Assembly (NCBI GenBank): GCA_003612335.1
Contig: RAYO01000011.1
Location: forward strand, 1-39,275
Source: a bacterium 1xD42-67
Lineage (GTDB): Bacteria; Bacillota; Clostridia; Oscillospirales; Oscillospiraceae
Length of the DNA stretch: 39,275 nucleotides
Direction of reading: 5' to 3'
Part shown: positions 14,413 to 22,401 of the stretch, in pieces
Numbering within the stretch: the stretch's first letter is position 1
Layout of the letters: each line of letters starts with the position of its first letter
Program-made: the position numbers and the translations under genes
Notes under the pieces: model-generated
Databases searched by the model: none
The model's input: the letters and a program-made list of their open reading frames with translations, nothing else
Told to the model about the DNA's origin: nothing

Positions 14413-15633
14413 TCAGTTATAAAAATCTCCTGTGTCCGCCTCCACGGCCCGGAAGCCCTCCGCCCGGAGGGCGCTCAGGATCTGCTCCTTGTGGTCGTGG
14501 CCGAAGGCCTCCAAAGTGACCCGCAGCTCCACCCCGGACTGGCGGTTGATATTGATGAACTGGTTGTGCTCCAGCTTGATCACGTTGCCGTTGTTGGCGG
14601 CCAGGATCTGGGCCACCGACAGCAGGGAGCCGGGCCGGTCGGGGAGCTGGACGGCGAAGGTGAAGATCCTCCCCCGGCGGATCAGCCCGTGCTGGACCAG
14701 AGAGGACATGGTGATCACATCCATGTTGCCCCCGGACAGCACCGAGACCACGTTCTTCCCCTGGAAGCCCAGGTGGCGCAGGGCGGCCACGGTGAGCAGG
14801 CCCGCGTTCTCCACCACCATCTTATGCCGCTCCATCACGTCCAGGAACGCCTCCACCAGTTCGCTGTCGTCGATGGCCAGCACCCGGTCCACGTTCTTCT
14901 GTACATAGGGAAAGACCAGGTCGCCGGGGGTCTTCACCGCCACGCCGTCGGCGATGGTGGTGGCGGTAGGGATCGTGACCACGCGGCCGGCCTCCAGGCT
15001 GGCCTTCATGGAGGCGGCGCCGGTGGGCTCCACCCCGATCACCTCCACGTGGGGATTGAGCAGCTTGGCCAGGGTAGAAACCCCTGCGGCCAGTCCGCCG
15101 CCGCCCACAGGCACCAGGATCGCCTCCACGTCGGGCAGGTCCTGGAAGATCTCATAGGCGATGGTCCCCTGACCGGTGGCCAGAGTCAGGTCGTTGAAGG
15201 GGTGGACGTAGGTCAGCCCCTGCTCTTCGGCCAGCTGGGCCGCCAGCTGGGCCGCATCGTCGAAGACCTCGCCGCGGAGGATCACCTTGGCCCCATAGTC
15301 CTTGGTGTTGTTCACCTTCACCAGGGGGGTGGTGGTGGGCATGACGATGGTGGCCGCTACCCCGGCGGCCTGGGCAGCGTAAGCCACCCCCTGGGCGTGG
15401 TTGCCCGCGGAGGCGGTGACGAGGCCCCGGTCCTTCTCCTCCTGGGTCAGGGTGCTGATCTTGTAATAAGCTCCCCGGAGCTTGTAGGCCCCGGTGGCCT
15501 GCATGTTCTCCGGCTTGAGGTAGACGCTGTTGCCGCAGTTCTTAGACAGGTAGGGGGAGTGGATCAGCGGAGTGGGCCGCAGGACGGCCTGAAGGACGCT
15601 CCGGGCGGATTTGAAGGCTTCCAGGGTGAGCAT
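14413..15633 (-). CDS. ilvA: Threonine ammonia-lyase (threonine dehydratase) with ACT domain
   Basis: A 406-aa PLP enzyme that deaminates threonine to 2-oxobutanoate, for isoleucine synthesis or threonine catabolism. PLP lysine in ATGAYKLRGA (Lys51), SAGNHAQGVA, and the phosphate-binding PVGGGGLAAG are present. A single C-terminal ACT domain (FAVQLPDRPGSLLSVAQIL) marks the short, TdcB/clostridial type rather than the two-domain E. coli IlvA; allosteric control is expected but its ligand is not clear. The start is the ATG at 15633 with AAAGGAG 8 bases upstream; a TTG at 15654 has no ribosome site. Its own promoter (15670-15698) lies directly upstream. No ilv or leu genes are near. Confidence 0.93.
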   Translation of the reverse strand: MLTLEAFKSARSVLQAVLRPTPLIHSPYLSKNCGNSVYLKPENMQATGAYKLRGAYYKISTLTQEEKDRGLVTASAGNHAQGVAYAAQAAGVAATIVMPTTTPLVKVNNTKDYGAKVILRGEVFDDAAQLAAQLAEEQGLTYVHPFNDLTLATGQGTIAYEIFQDLPDVEAILVPVGGGGLAAGVSTLAKLLNPHVEVIGVEPTGAASMKASLEAGRVVTIPTATTIADGVAVKTPGDLVFPYVQKNVDRVLAIDDSELVEAFLDVMERHKMVVENAGLLTVAALRHLGFQGKNVVSVLSGGNMDVITMSSLVQHGLIRRGRIFTFAVQLPDRPGSLLSVAQILAANNGNVIKLEHNQFININRQSGVELRVTLEAFGHDHKEQILSALRAEGFRAVEADTGDFYN

Positions 15634-15669
15634 GGTTCGTTCTCCTTTGTTCAAGACGGTGTGTCCTAT

Positions 15670-15698
15670 ATCATACTGGTTCGGAACAGAGAAGTCAA
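15670..15698 (-). promoter_or_regulatory. SigA-type promoter of ilvA
   Basis: On the minus strand TTGACT (15698-15693), a 17-base spacer and TATGAT (15675-15670). The 5' leader is only about 30 bases, so there is no room for a T-box. Confidence 0.8.
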
Positions 15699-15731
15699 TA
15701 AAAAGATCCTCCTGTCCATCCCCGGAACAGG

Positions 15732-15759
15732 GCCGGCCCCGCGTCTGTGCGGGGCCGGC
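15732..15759. terminator. Hairpin after the Na/Pi cotransporter gene
   Basis: A perfect 11-bp stem GCCGGCCCCGC / GCGGGGCCGGC lies six bases beyond the minus-strand stop; the T-run is poor (CCTGTTCC). Confidence 0.6.
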
Positions 15760-15765
15760 AGGCCG

Positions 15766-17385
15766 TCATTGGATGGTGTGGGCGATATAGGTCAGGTGGT
15801 CCCCCAGACGTTCCAGGTTGGACACCAGGTTGATGAACACGCCGCTGGAGCCCGGCCGGCACTCCCCCCGGTCCAGCCGCTGGATGTGGCTGTCGATCAG
15901 GCGCCGGCGCAGGGCGTCGATGTCGTCCTCGACCCGGTCGATCTGTGGGAGGAGGGAGACGTCCTTGTCCAGAACGGCCCGCTTGGTCAGGGCATACAGG
16001 TCCTCCACCCGGCCCACCATGCCGTCCAGATCCCCGCGGACGGTCTCGGAGAAGTCCAGGCCCTTGTCGATGGACCGCTGGGCATATTTGGTCAGGTTGT
16101 CCGCGATCTCGGCGATACGCATGATGTCCCCCAGGTTGCTGTGGAGGTCGGAGATGCTCCGCTCATCGGCCAGCTTGCTTTGGGCGGAGAGGCGGATCAG
16201 GTAGTCGGTCATGGTCTGAGAGATGGTGTTGGCCTGGTCGATCAGCTCCTGGGTGGGGGCCACCAGATCCCGGTCCTTTTTGGCGAAGGAGCGGTAGCCG
16301 GTGCGGAAGGCCTCCATGGCGGTGTCAGACAGGCGGACCAGCTCCTTGTCCAGCAGGGAGATGGCCAGAGAGGCGGAGGACAGCATACGCTCGTCCAGGA
16401 AGGTGGGGGCGGTCTCGGGGGCCTTGTCCCGGATCAGCAGCTCCGACACCCGGACGAACCCGCCGCACAGGGGCAGGAAGAGGATCGTACACGTGACATT
16501 GAAAAAGGTGTGGAACATAGCGATCTGGGTGGCCGGAGCAGAGAACCACTGGCGGAAGGTGACCTCCATGAAGCTGGGCCAGAGGGCCAGCAGGAGGAAG
16601 AAGAGCCCCGCGCCCAAGGAGTTGAACATCAGATGGATCAGCCCCGCCCGGCGGGCATTGGTCCCAGCGGTGGCCGAGGACATCAGGGCGGTGACACAGG
16701 AGCCGATGTTGGTGCCCAGGATGATATACAGCACCTCGTTGCCCCCGGTGCCGATGGTCAGTCCGGCCACCGACATGGCGATGATCACCGAGGTGGTGGC
16801 GGAGCTGGACTGGACCAGAGCGGTGAGGAAGATCCCCAGCAGGAAGAGGAGGACGGGGTGGGTGACCACCTGGAACAGGCCCTGGATCCCCGCCCGGTCG
16901 GCCTTCATCACGTTGGACATCAGCTCCAGACCGATGAAGATCAGCCCCAGGCCGGCCAGGATACTGCCCGTCTTTTTGGCGCTCTCCCGCTTGCAGGCCA
17001 TGGCCATCATCATCCCCACGAAGACCAGCACCTGGATGTAGGTGGTGACGGGGAAGGCGCTGAGGGCGGCGATCTGGGCGGTGACCGTGGTGCCGATGTT
17101 GGCCCCCATGATCATGGCCGCTGCTTGATACAGGTCCACCACCCCCACGTTGACGAAGCCCACGATCAGCACCGTGGTCACGCCGGAGCTCTGGATCAGC
17201 GCCGTGGCTGCGGCGCCGATCCCCACATTGACCAGCCGTTTGTCAGCGGTCCGCCCGAACAGCTCCTTGATCTTGCCGGTGGCCAGCTGCTCGATGTTGG
17301 CGGTGAGCATATGCACGCCCACCAGGAACACGCCCGTCCCCGCCAGCAGTCTGACGAGGAACAGAGATAGCTGCGCGAATGTCAT
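15766..17385 (-). CDS. Na/Pi cotransporter family protein with PhoU-like domain
   Basis: A 539-aa membrane protein of the Na+/phosphate symporter (NptA/PiT-II-like) family. The two inverted repeats of the transport core are seen as paired QSS motifs (LIQSSGVTTVL and LVQSSSATTSV) and paired GxNIG motifs (GANIGTTVTAQ and GTNIGSCVTAL). The last 200 residues are a helical PhoU-like domain (DRVEDDIDALRRRL, NLERLGDHL) thought to tune transport. The ATG at 17385 has GGAGTG 7 bases upstream; the frame is open upstream but that part is the leader. Expression is probably controlled by the leader's terminator hairpin. Substrate (phosphate or another anion) is inferred from the family. Confidence 0.9.
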   Translation of the reverse strand: MTFAQLSLFLVRLLAGTGVFLVGVHMLTANIEQLATGKIKELFGRTADKRLVNVGIGAAATALIQSSGVTTVLIVGFVNVGVVDLYQAAAMIMGANIGTTVTAQIAALSAFPVTTYIQVLVFVGMMMAMACKRESAKKTGSILAGLGLIFIGLELMSNVMKADRAGIQGLFQVVTHPVLLFLLGIFLTALVQSSSATTSVIIAMSVAGLTIGTGGNEVLYIILGTNIGSCVTALMSSATAGTNARRAGLIHLMFNSLGAGLFFLLLALWPSFMEVTFRQWFSAPATQIAMFHTFFNVTCTILFLPLCGGFVRVSELLIRDKAPETAPTFLDERMLSSASLAISLLDKELVRLSDTAMEAFRTGYRSFAKKDRDLVAPTQELIDQANTISQTMTDYLIRLSAQSKLADERSISDLHSNLGDIMRIAEIADNLTKYAQRSIDKGLDFSETVRGDLDGMVGRVEDLYALTKRAVLDKDVSLLPQIDRVEDDIDALRRRLIDSHIQRLDRGECRPGSSGVFINLVSNLERLGDHLTYIAHTIQ

Positions 17386-17545
17386 CGAAATCACTCCAAT
17401 TTTGATCTGTATAGGGTCAAAATATAAAAACGAGGCCCTGCTGCCAGGATGGCAGCAAAGTCTCGTTATCGTTGTCCCAAACCTCAGGCCCTGTAGATGA
17501 TACGTCCATCCAGTCATATCCCTCTGCACAGTCGAATTTTCCTCG
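17386..17545 (-). promoter_or_regulatory. Leader RNA of the Na/Pi gene with internal terminator (candidate attenuator)
   Basis: The predicted transcript starts near 17545 and runs 160 bases before the start codon. It holds an intrinsic terminator (17426-17467): AACGAG and CTCGTT close an inner TGCTGCC / GGCAGCA stem, followed by five Ts on the minus strand. No promoter lies between that terminator and the gene, so readthrough seems required. The 75 bases upstream of the hairpin are structured enough to be a sensor, but I cannot match them to a known riboswitch. A terminator for the upstream flippase gene is the alternative. Confidence 0.5.
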
Positions 17546-17551
17546 AATACA

Positions 17552-17580
17552 TATATAACCTATCCGGTGTCAAATGTCAA
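17552..17580 (-). promoter_or_regulatory. SigA-type promoter of the Na/Pi leader
   Basis: On the minus strand a perfect TTGACA (17580-17575), a 17-base spacer and TATATA (17557-17552), between the flippase stop and the leader. Confidence 0.75.
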
Positions 17581-17616
17581 TATACATTTCCCACAAGATC
17601 CTAAGGGCGCCGGAGC

Positions 17617-19146
17617 TCACCAGTCCAGGCGGAGCACCTCCCGGGCCCGGACCCCCTGGGCCTGGAGGGCGGCCAGGTAGAGGATCAGGGCAAAGACCAG
17701 CGTGCCCAGCCCGGCCGGGACGGGGGACAGGCCCGCGTCCTTCAGGTATCGGAAGAGCAGGTTGGCCGTCAGTCCCGCCAAAAGGGCGGACAGGCCCGGG
17801 GCGGTGAGCCACCGGAAGGGCTCCACCCGCATCCCGGTGGCCCGGACAGCCTGCCACAGGCACAGCCCCAGCTCCAGGGCGGCGGAGACGGCCGCTCCGG
17901 CCACATAGCCCCTCATCCCCACTCCGGGCAGCGGGACCAGGGCCAGGGTGAAGGCCAGCTGGACCGCGCCCCCCAGCAGGGAGATCCCGGCCACCGTCTT
18001 CTGCCGGCCCGCGCCGTTAAGGATACAGGCCAGGACGGAGCAGAAGCAGCTCATCGCCATGACGCAGGCCAGGGGGATCAGGTGCTCCCCCGCCCCCTCC
18101 TGGTGGAACATGGCCCTGCCTAGGTCGGGGCCCACCACCACCATCATCGCCATGCAGGGCAGGGCGAGGACGGACACCGCAGACACCGCCTGAGAGGCCA
18201 GCCGCCGCACCTGTCCGGGCCGGTCCAGGGCGCAGGCCCTGGCCAGCCGGGGCATCAGGACCAGGTTCAGGGCCCCCAGGAAGACGATGGGCAGGGAGAG
18301 CATGGGCATGGTCATCCCGCACACCACCCCGAACTGGGATACCGCGTCGGACCGGTCCAGCCCGGCCTCCACCAGCTTCTGGGGGATGAGGGCGGCGTTG
18401 GCCGCGCTGAGGAGGTTGCCCAGCAGGGCGTTGAGGCCCACGGGCAGGGCGATGGAGAGGATCCGCCGGCGGCGGACCTGGCCTGTCTCCCCCCGGCCGG
18501 TGAGGGGCCCCCGGCGGCAGCGGTAGAGGACCACCAGGGTGCAGGAGGAGAATATCTCACAGACCACCATCCCCGCCACGATCAGGCCCACCACCCGCTC
18601 CGGGTACTGGGGCAGGAAGAGGACCAGCAGGGCGATCACCGCAAAGGTGCGCACGAACTGTTCCAGCAGTTCCACGATGGCGGGGGCGCGGACCGCTCCA
18701 GAGCCGTAGAAGTAGTGCTTGTGGAAGTTCTCCACCCCGGTGAGGGCGGCGCAGGGGATCAGCAGGATCAGGCCCAGCTGGGTCCTGGCGTCTCCCAGAA
18801 GATGGACCGAGATCGCGTCAGAGGCGGATATCACCACGGCCCCCAGGGGGATCAGCAGGAGGAAGAAGAGCTTCAGACAGACGGAGATGGTCTGATCCGC
18901 CGCCCTCCGGTCCCCCAGGGCCAGGTGCCGGGAGGTGAGGTTGGACACCGCCGAGGTCAGCCCCACAGCGGTGAGGGACAGGATCACCGAGTACACCGGC
19001 ATGATCAGCTGGTAGAGCCCCATCACCTCTGCCCCCACCATCCGGGACAGGACCACCCGGTAGAAGAAGCCCAGCACCTGAGACACCGCGCTCAGGGCCG
19101 TGAGGAACAGCGCCCCCCTCCTGGCGGACAGCATTTTTTCAGACAA
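17617..19146 (-). CDS. SpoVB/MurJ-superfamily polysaccharide flippase
   Basis: A 509-aa polytopic membrane protein (about 14 hydrophobic segments) of the MOP/MVF superfamily. The N-terminal GFFYRVVLSRMVGAEVMGLYQLIMPVY and TAVGLTSAVSNLTSR are typical of the stage V sporulation protein B branch, lipid-linked precursor flippases used in spore cortex or wall synthesis. The start is uncertain: a TTG at 19146 has GGGAGGGGG upstream and begins LSEKMLSARRG, whereas an ATG at 19227 would add 27 residues but has no ribosome site and overlaps the divergent promoter at 19207-19235. SpoVB itself versus a paralogue cannot be settled from one gene. Confidence 0.87.
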   Translation of the reverse strand: MSEKMLSARRGALFLTALSAVSQVLGFFYRVVLSRMVGAEVMGLYQLIMPVYSVILSLTAVGLTSAVSNLTSRHLALGDRRAADQTISVCLKLFFLLLIPLGAVVISASDAISVHLLGDARTQLGLILLIPCAALTGVENFHKHYFYGSGAVRAPAIVELLEQFVRTFAVIALLVLFLPQYPERVVGLIVAGMVVCEIFSSCTLVVLYRCRRGPLTGRGETGQVRRRRILSIALPVGLNALLGNLLSAANAALIPQKLVEAGLDRSDAVSQFGVVCGMTMPMLSLPIVFLGALNLVLMPRLARACALDRPGQVRRLASQAVSAVSVLALPCMAMMVVVGPDLGRAMFHQEGAGEHLIPLACVMAMSCFCSVLACILNGAGRQKTVAGISLLGGAVQLAFTLALVPLPGVGMRGYVAGAAVSAALELGLCLWQAVRATGMRVEPFRWLTAPGLSALLAGLTANLLFRYLKDAGLSPVPAGLGTLVFALILYLAALQAQGVRAREVLRLDW

Positions 19147-19206
19147 GACGACCCCCTCCCTTCCTGATGATCTTATTCGGGAGGAGGCGGATTTATCCAT
19201 TTTTGG

Positions 19207-19235
19207 TTGCATCCCGTGAGAGCTCATACTATAAT
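19207..19235 (+). promoter_or_regulatory. SigA-type promoter of the FecR-domain gene
   Basis: TTGCAT (19207-19212), a 17-base spacer and a perfect TATAAT (19230-19235). Confidence 0.8.
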
Positions 19236-19267
19236 GGGCCTATCTGAGCACGAAAAGGAGCACGGTC

Positions 19268-20365
19268 ATGAAAAAACGACTTTCTTTCCTCCTGGCCCTG
19301 GCGCTGCTGCTGACCTCCTGCGGGGGCAGCTCTGATGCCGCAGCGGCCACCATGCGCCTGCGGCGCACCCAGGGGACGGTCGAGGTAGCCGACGGCGAGG
19401 ACAGGCCCATCCAGCCCAAGGAGGATCTGGGGCTGTACTCCGGTTACGGGGTGGACACCCGGACAGACAGCTACGCCTGGATCGATCTGGACCGGGTGAA
19501 GCTGACCAAATTGGACCAGGACAGCGAGATCCAGATCCAGAAGGACGGCAGGGCTCTGGAGATCGAGGTGGTGTCTGGGTCGCTGTTCTTCCTCGTGACC
19601 GAGCCTCTGGCAGAGGACGAGACCATGGAGATCCGCACCTCCACCATGCTGGTGGGCATCCGGGGCACCTGCGGGTGGGTGTCGGACGGCACCGCCGCCC
19701 TGCTGGAGGGGACGGTGACCGTCGCCGCCGGAGAGCAGGATGTCACGATCAGCGCCGGGGAGATGGCCGTCCTGACAGAAGACGGGTCGCTGGAGGTGGA
19801 GCCCCTTACCGCCGCTTCCGTCCCCGCCTTCGTGAGGGCGGAGCTGGAGGAGGACAGCGCCCTAGCCGAGGCGGTCAAAGCCGACTCCGGCCTCGATGTG
19901 CTGGCCCCTGTGCCCGATGTGATGCGCCTGCGGGACATGTATACCTATTCCAGAGCCTTGTCCTACACCGTTGATGGCGAGTTGATCGCAGAGATAACGC
20001 TCTTTCCGGATGGACAGGGGAGGATCGGAAAGAGCGGGACGCATGACCTTTTTACAGGAGATGAATCTGTTTGTGGATTCATTTACAACGATTCGGGGAC
20101 CTTAGCGCAATGGGGTCCTTTCACAGTTACGGAGGATCGACCAGATCATCGGAAGTTAGTGAGTATAAGCGATGATGGCAGCCGCTTGGAGGAAATAGAG
20201 TATTATGATGAGCAGGGACGGTTGACCAAGTTAGAAGACTGCGGCTCAAACTATCCCACCGTCATTGGGTCACCAATATATGATGCGGATGGAAAACTGG
20301 TCCGCATGGACTCCTATGATGCAGACGGAGGTCTGAACAGCTATACGCTGTATGAGTACGACTGA
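19268..20365 (+). CDS. FecR-domain lipoprotein
   Basis: A 365-aa exported protein. The N-terminus is a lipoprotein signal (LLLTSC, Cys18). Residues about 28-150 form a FecR-type beta domain: RRTQGTVEVADGE, LGLYSGYGVDTRTDSYAWIDLD, a VSGSLFF strand and TSTMLVGIRGTCGWV, the hallmark TPxGxxGxRGT-like segment. The last 120 residues differ: RHS/YD-like strands (YYDEQGRLTKLED, YDADGKLVRMDSYDADG) with clearly lower G+C than the first part. A ribosome site AAAAGGAG precedes the ATG. FecR is known as an anti-sigma protein, but stand-alone FecR lipoproteins in Firmicutes have no established role; no sigma factor is adjacent. Confidence 0.85.
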   Translation: MKKRLSFLLALALLLTSCGGSSDAAAATMRLRRTQGTVEVADGEDRPIQPKEDLGLYSGYGVDTRTDSYAWIDLDRVKLTKLDQDSEIQIQKDGRALEIEVVSGSLFFLVTEPLAEDETMEIRTSTMLVGIRGTCGWVSDGTAALLEGTVTVAAGEQDVTISAGEMAVLTEDGSLEVEPLTAASVPAFVRAELEEDSALAEAVKADSGLDVLAPVPDVMRLRDMYTYSRALSYTVDGELIAEITLFPDGQGRIGKSGTHDLFTGDESVCGFIYNDSGTLAQWGPFTVTEDRPDHRKLVSISDDGSRLEEIEYYDEQGRLTKLEDCGSNYPTVIGSPIYDADGKLVRMDSYDADGGLNSYTLYEYD

Positions 20366-20375
20366 GAAAAGCCCC

Positions 20376-20404
20376 TTGCCCTTTCTGGAAATATCCGCTA
20401 TAAT
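20376..20404 (+). promoter_or_regulatory. SigA-type promoter of crotonase
   Basis: TTGCCC (20376-20381), a 17-base spacer and a perfect TATAAT (20399-20404). Confidence 0.8.
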
Positions 20405-20440
20405 GGGGGCGCCACTTAAAAAATAAGGAGGAACCATCCT

Positions 20441-21217
20441 ATGGCTTTCGTGAAACTGGAGAAGAAGGGCCCTGTGGGGATCGTCACCATGGACCGGCCC
20501 GAGGCGCTGAACGCCCTGGACAAGCAGGTGCTGGAGGATCTGGACGCCGTGCTGGACCAGGTGGAGGCGGATCCCGAGATCCTGGTGGCCATCGTCACCG
20601 GGGCGGGCCGGTCCTTCGTGGCCGGGGCGGACATCGGCCAGATGTCGAACTTCACCGCTGTGGAGGGCAAGGCCTTCGGCGCTTACGGCAACGGGGTGTT
20701 CCTGAAGCTGGAGAACCTGACCAAGCCCACCATCGCCGCCGTCAACGGCTTCGCCCTGGGGGGCGGATGCGAGCTGTCCATGGCCTGCGACATCCGCCTG
20801 GCCAGCGAGAAGGCCAAGTTCGGCCAGCCCGAGGTGGGCCTGGGCATCACCCCCGGCTTCGGCGGCACCCAGCGGCTGGCCCGGATCGTGGGCGTGTCCA
20901 ACGCCATGGAGCTGATCCTCACCGCCAAGGTGATCAAGGCGGAGGAGGCGGCGCGCATCGGCCTGGTGAGCCGCGTCTGCCCCGCCGAGGAGCTGATGGA
21001 CCAGGCCCTGGAGCTGGCCAACGCCATCGCCGCCAACGCCCAGGTGGCGGTCCGCCAGTCCAAGGCGGCGATCCACCGGGGGATGCAGACCGACATGGTC
21101 ACCGGCGCCGCCTTCGAGGCTGAGGCCTTCGGACTGTGCTTCTCCACCGAGGACCAGAAGGACGCCATGCGGGCCTTCGTCAACAAGGAGAAGGTCACCG
21201 CCTTCAAGAACCGGTAA
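20441..21217 (+). CDS. crt: Enoyl-CoA hydratase / 3-hydroxybutyryl-CoA dehydratase (crotonase)
   Basis: A 258-aa crotonase-fold enzyme hydrating crotonyl-CoA or dehydrating 3-hydroxybutyryl-CoA, a step of the clostridial butyrate route. The oxyanion-hole segments AGADIGQM and FALGGGCELSMACD are intact, and both catalytic glutamates are present (Glu111 in GGCE, Glu131 in GQPEVGLG), with TPGFGGTQRL after them. AAGGAGG lies 8 bases before the ATG, and the gene has its own strong promoter. The usual bcd-etfBA-hbd-thl companions are not here, so it is a lone copy; another short enoyl-CoA hydratase activity is possible. Confidence 0.9.
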   Translation: MAFVKLEKKGPVGIVTMDRPEALNALDKQVLEDLDAVLDQVEADPEILVAIVTGAGRSFVAGADIGQMSNFTAVEGKAFGAYGNGVFLKLENLTKPTIAAVNGFALGGGCELSMACDIRLASEKAKFGQPEVGLGITPGFGGTQRLARIVGVSNAMELILTAKVIKAEEAARIGLVSRVCPAEELMDQALELANAIAANAQVAVRQSKAAIHRGMQTDMVTGAAFEAEAFGLCFSTEDQKDAMRAFVNKEKVTAFKNR

Positions 21218-21231
21218 AGGATATCACACGG

Positions 21232-21257
21232 CCGCCGGCAGCATCGCCTGCCGGCGG
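21232..21257 (+). terminator. Hairpin after crotonase
   Basis: A perfect 10-bp stem CCGCCGGCAG / CTGCCGGCGG without a following T-run; it may end the crotonase transcript or protect its 3' end. Confidence 0.5.
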
Positions 21258-21279
21258 TCCATCCTGGTCATAGAGAGAG

Positions 21280-22227
21280 ATGATCCTGTTTATGGATATG
21301 GCTGTCCTGTTCTCCAGTCTGATGGGGCTCTTCCTGCTGATCGGGGTGGGCTTCTTCGCGGTGCGGGCGGGGCTCCTCCCCGCAGAGGCGTCCAAGCCGC
21401 TGAGCACCCTGCTGATGAAGATCACCCTCCCCGCAACCGTCCTCACCTCCCTGCTCCAGCCCTTCGACCCCTCCTTCCTGGTCCTGGGGGGCTGGATGTT
21501 CGCCCTGGGGGCGGTGCTGGTGCCCCTCTTCGCCCTCCTGTCCCTGGTCCTGTCCAAGGTGTTCCGGGTGCCGGAGGGCCGGCGGGGGATGTGGTGCTGC
21601 ACCACCACCTTCTTCAACAACGGTTTCATGGGCTTTCCCATCGCCCTGGCCCTCTTCGGGGAGGAGGGCCTCACCCTGACGGTGATCATGTCCGTCCCCT
21701 TCACCCTGCTGGCTTACAGCGTGGGGGCCAAGATGGTGTGCATGGACCTGCCCAAGGGGGGCGCGTCCGCGCCCATCTCTTGGAAAAAGGTCATCTTCAG
21801 CGCGGTCAACCTGTCTATGGCCATCGGCCTGCTGCTCTACTTCACCCAGATCCAGCTCCCCGACGCCATCGAGACACCTCTGGTCTACCTGTCCAACGTC
21901 ACCACCCCCCTGTCCATGCTCATCACCGGGATGAACCTGTCCCAGGGCCGGGTGACCGATATCCTGAAGGACCGGGACGTCTTCGCCTCCGCCGGCGTGC
22001 GGCTGCTCCTCTTCCCTCTGCTGGCCTGGGGGGTGATGCGGTCCCTGCCCGGGATCCACCCCCTGGTCCTGGGGGCCGCCCTGATCAATATGTCCATGCC
22101 CTCCCTGGCTGCGGCCGCCATGCTGGGGGAGCAATACGGCGGCTGTACCCAGCTGGCCGCCCGGGCCATCTTTTTGTCCAGCCTGCTGTGTCTGGGCACT
22201 ATCCCTCTGATCGCGCTGCTGCTGTGA
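21280..22227 (+). CDS. AEC-family (auxin efflux carrier-like) transporter
   Basis: A 315-aa membrane protein with about ten hydrophobic segments in two five-helix halves. Family marks are the N-terminal GVGFFAVRAGLLP with LSTLLMKITLPATVL, the FFNNGFMGFPIA motif in the fourth to fifth helix and the C-terminal MPSLAAAAMLGEQYGG. Bacterial members export or import malate, lactate or other organic acids, but the substrate here is unknown. The ATG at 21280 has only a weak GAGAGAG site; an ATG at 21292 is the alternative. No promoter is seen in the 62-base gap, so partial readthrough from crotonase is likely. Confidence 0.9.
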   Translation: MILFMDMAVLFSSLMGLFLLIGVGFFAVRAGLLPAEASKPLSTLLMKITLPATVLTSLLQPFDPSFLVLGGWMFALGAVLVPLFALLSLVLSKVFRVPEGRRGMWCCTTTFFNNGFMGFPIALALFGEEGLTLTVIMSVPFTLLAYSVGAKMVCMDLPKGGASAPISWKKVIFSAVNLSMAIGLLLYFTQIQLPDAIETPLVYLSNVTTPLSMLITGMNLSQGRVTDILKDRDVFASAGVRLLLFPLLAWGVMRSLPGIHPLVLGAALINMSMPSLAAAAMLGEQYGGCTQLAARAIFLSSLLCLGTIPLIALLL

Positions 22228-22230
22228 AAT

Positions 22231-22258
22231 AGGGCGCCGTCCTGACGGACGGCGCCCT
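22231..22258 (+). terminator. Hairpin after the AEC transporter gene
   Basis: A perfect 12-bp stem AGGGCGCCGTCC / GGACGGCGCCCT with a TGAC loop. The same core and loop recur at 23461-23496. No T-run follows this copy. Confidence 0.65.
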
Positions 22259-22318
22259 CAGGATGTCAAAAGGCCCTCCCGCAGGTGCTTTTTCTATGCA
22301 GGATCTTTCCCCGATCTG

Positions 22319-22347
22319 TTGAAACGGCCGGCGGGCCGTGGTATCCT
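22319..22347 (+). promoter_or_regulatory. Promoter of the CAO-N-like protein gene
   Basis: TTGAAA (22319-22324), a 17-base spacer containing an inverted repeat (CGGCC...GGCCG), and TATCCT (22342-22347). Confidence 0.6.
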
Positions 22348-22401
22348 ATCCCTGTAAACGGGATCCTCGCGAAAATAATGAGAGAAAGAGGAGGCATATC
22401 G

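Noticed and set aside
14491..17370. A 959-codon plus-strand open frame across ilvA and the Na/Pi gene
   Set aside because: It spans two well-supported minus-strand genes and their intergenic promoter, and its product is low-complexity (Gly, Asp, His, Gln).
17468..17545. Leader of the Na/Pi gene as a purine riboswitch (GGATATGACTGG and ATCATCTAC resemble parts of it)
   Set aside because: The conserved three-way-junction sequences and loop-loop pairing do not line up; the resemblance is limited to short words.
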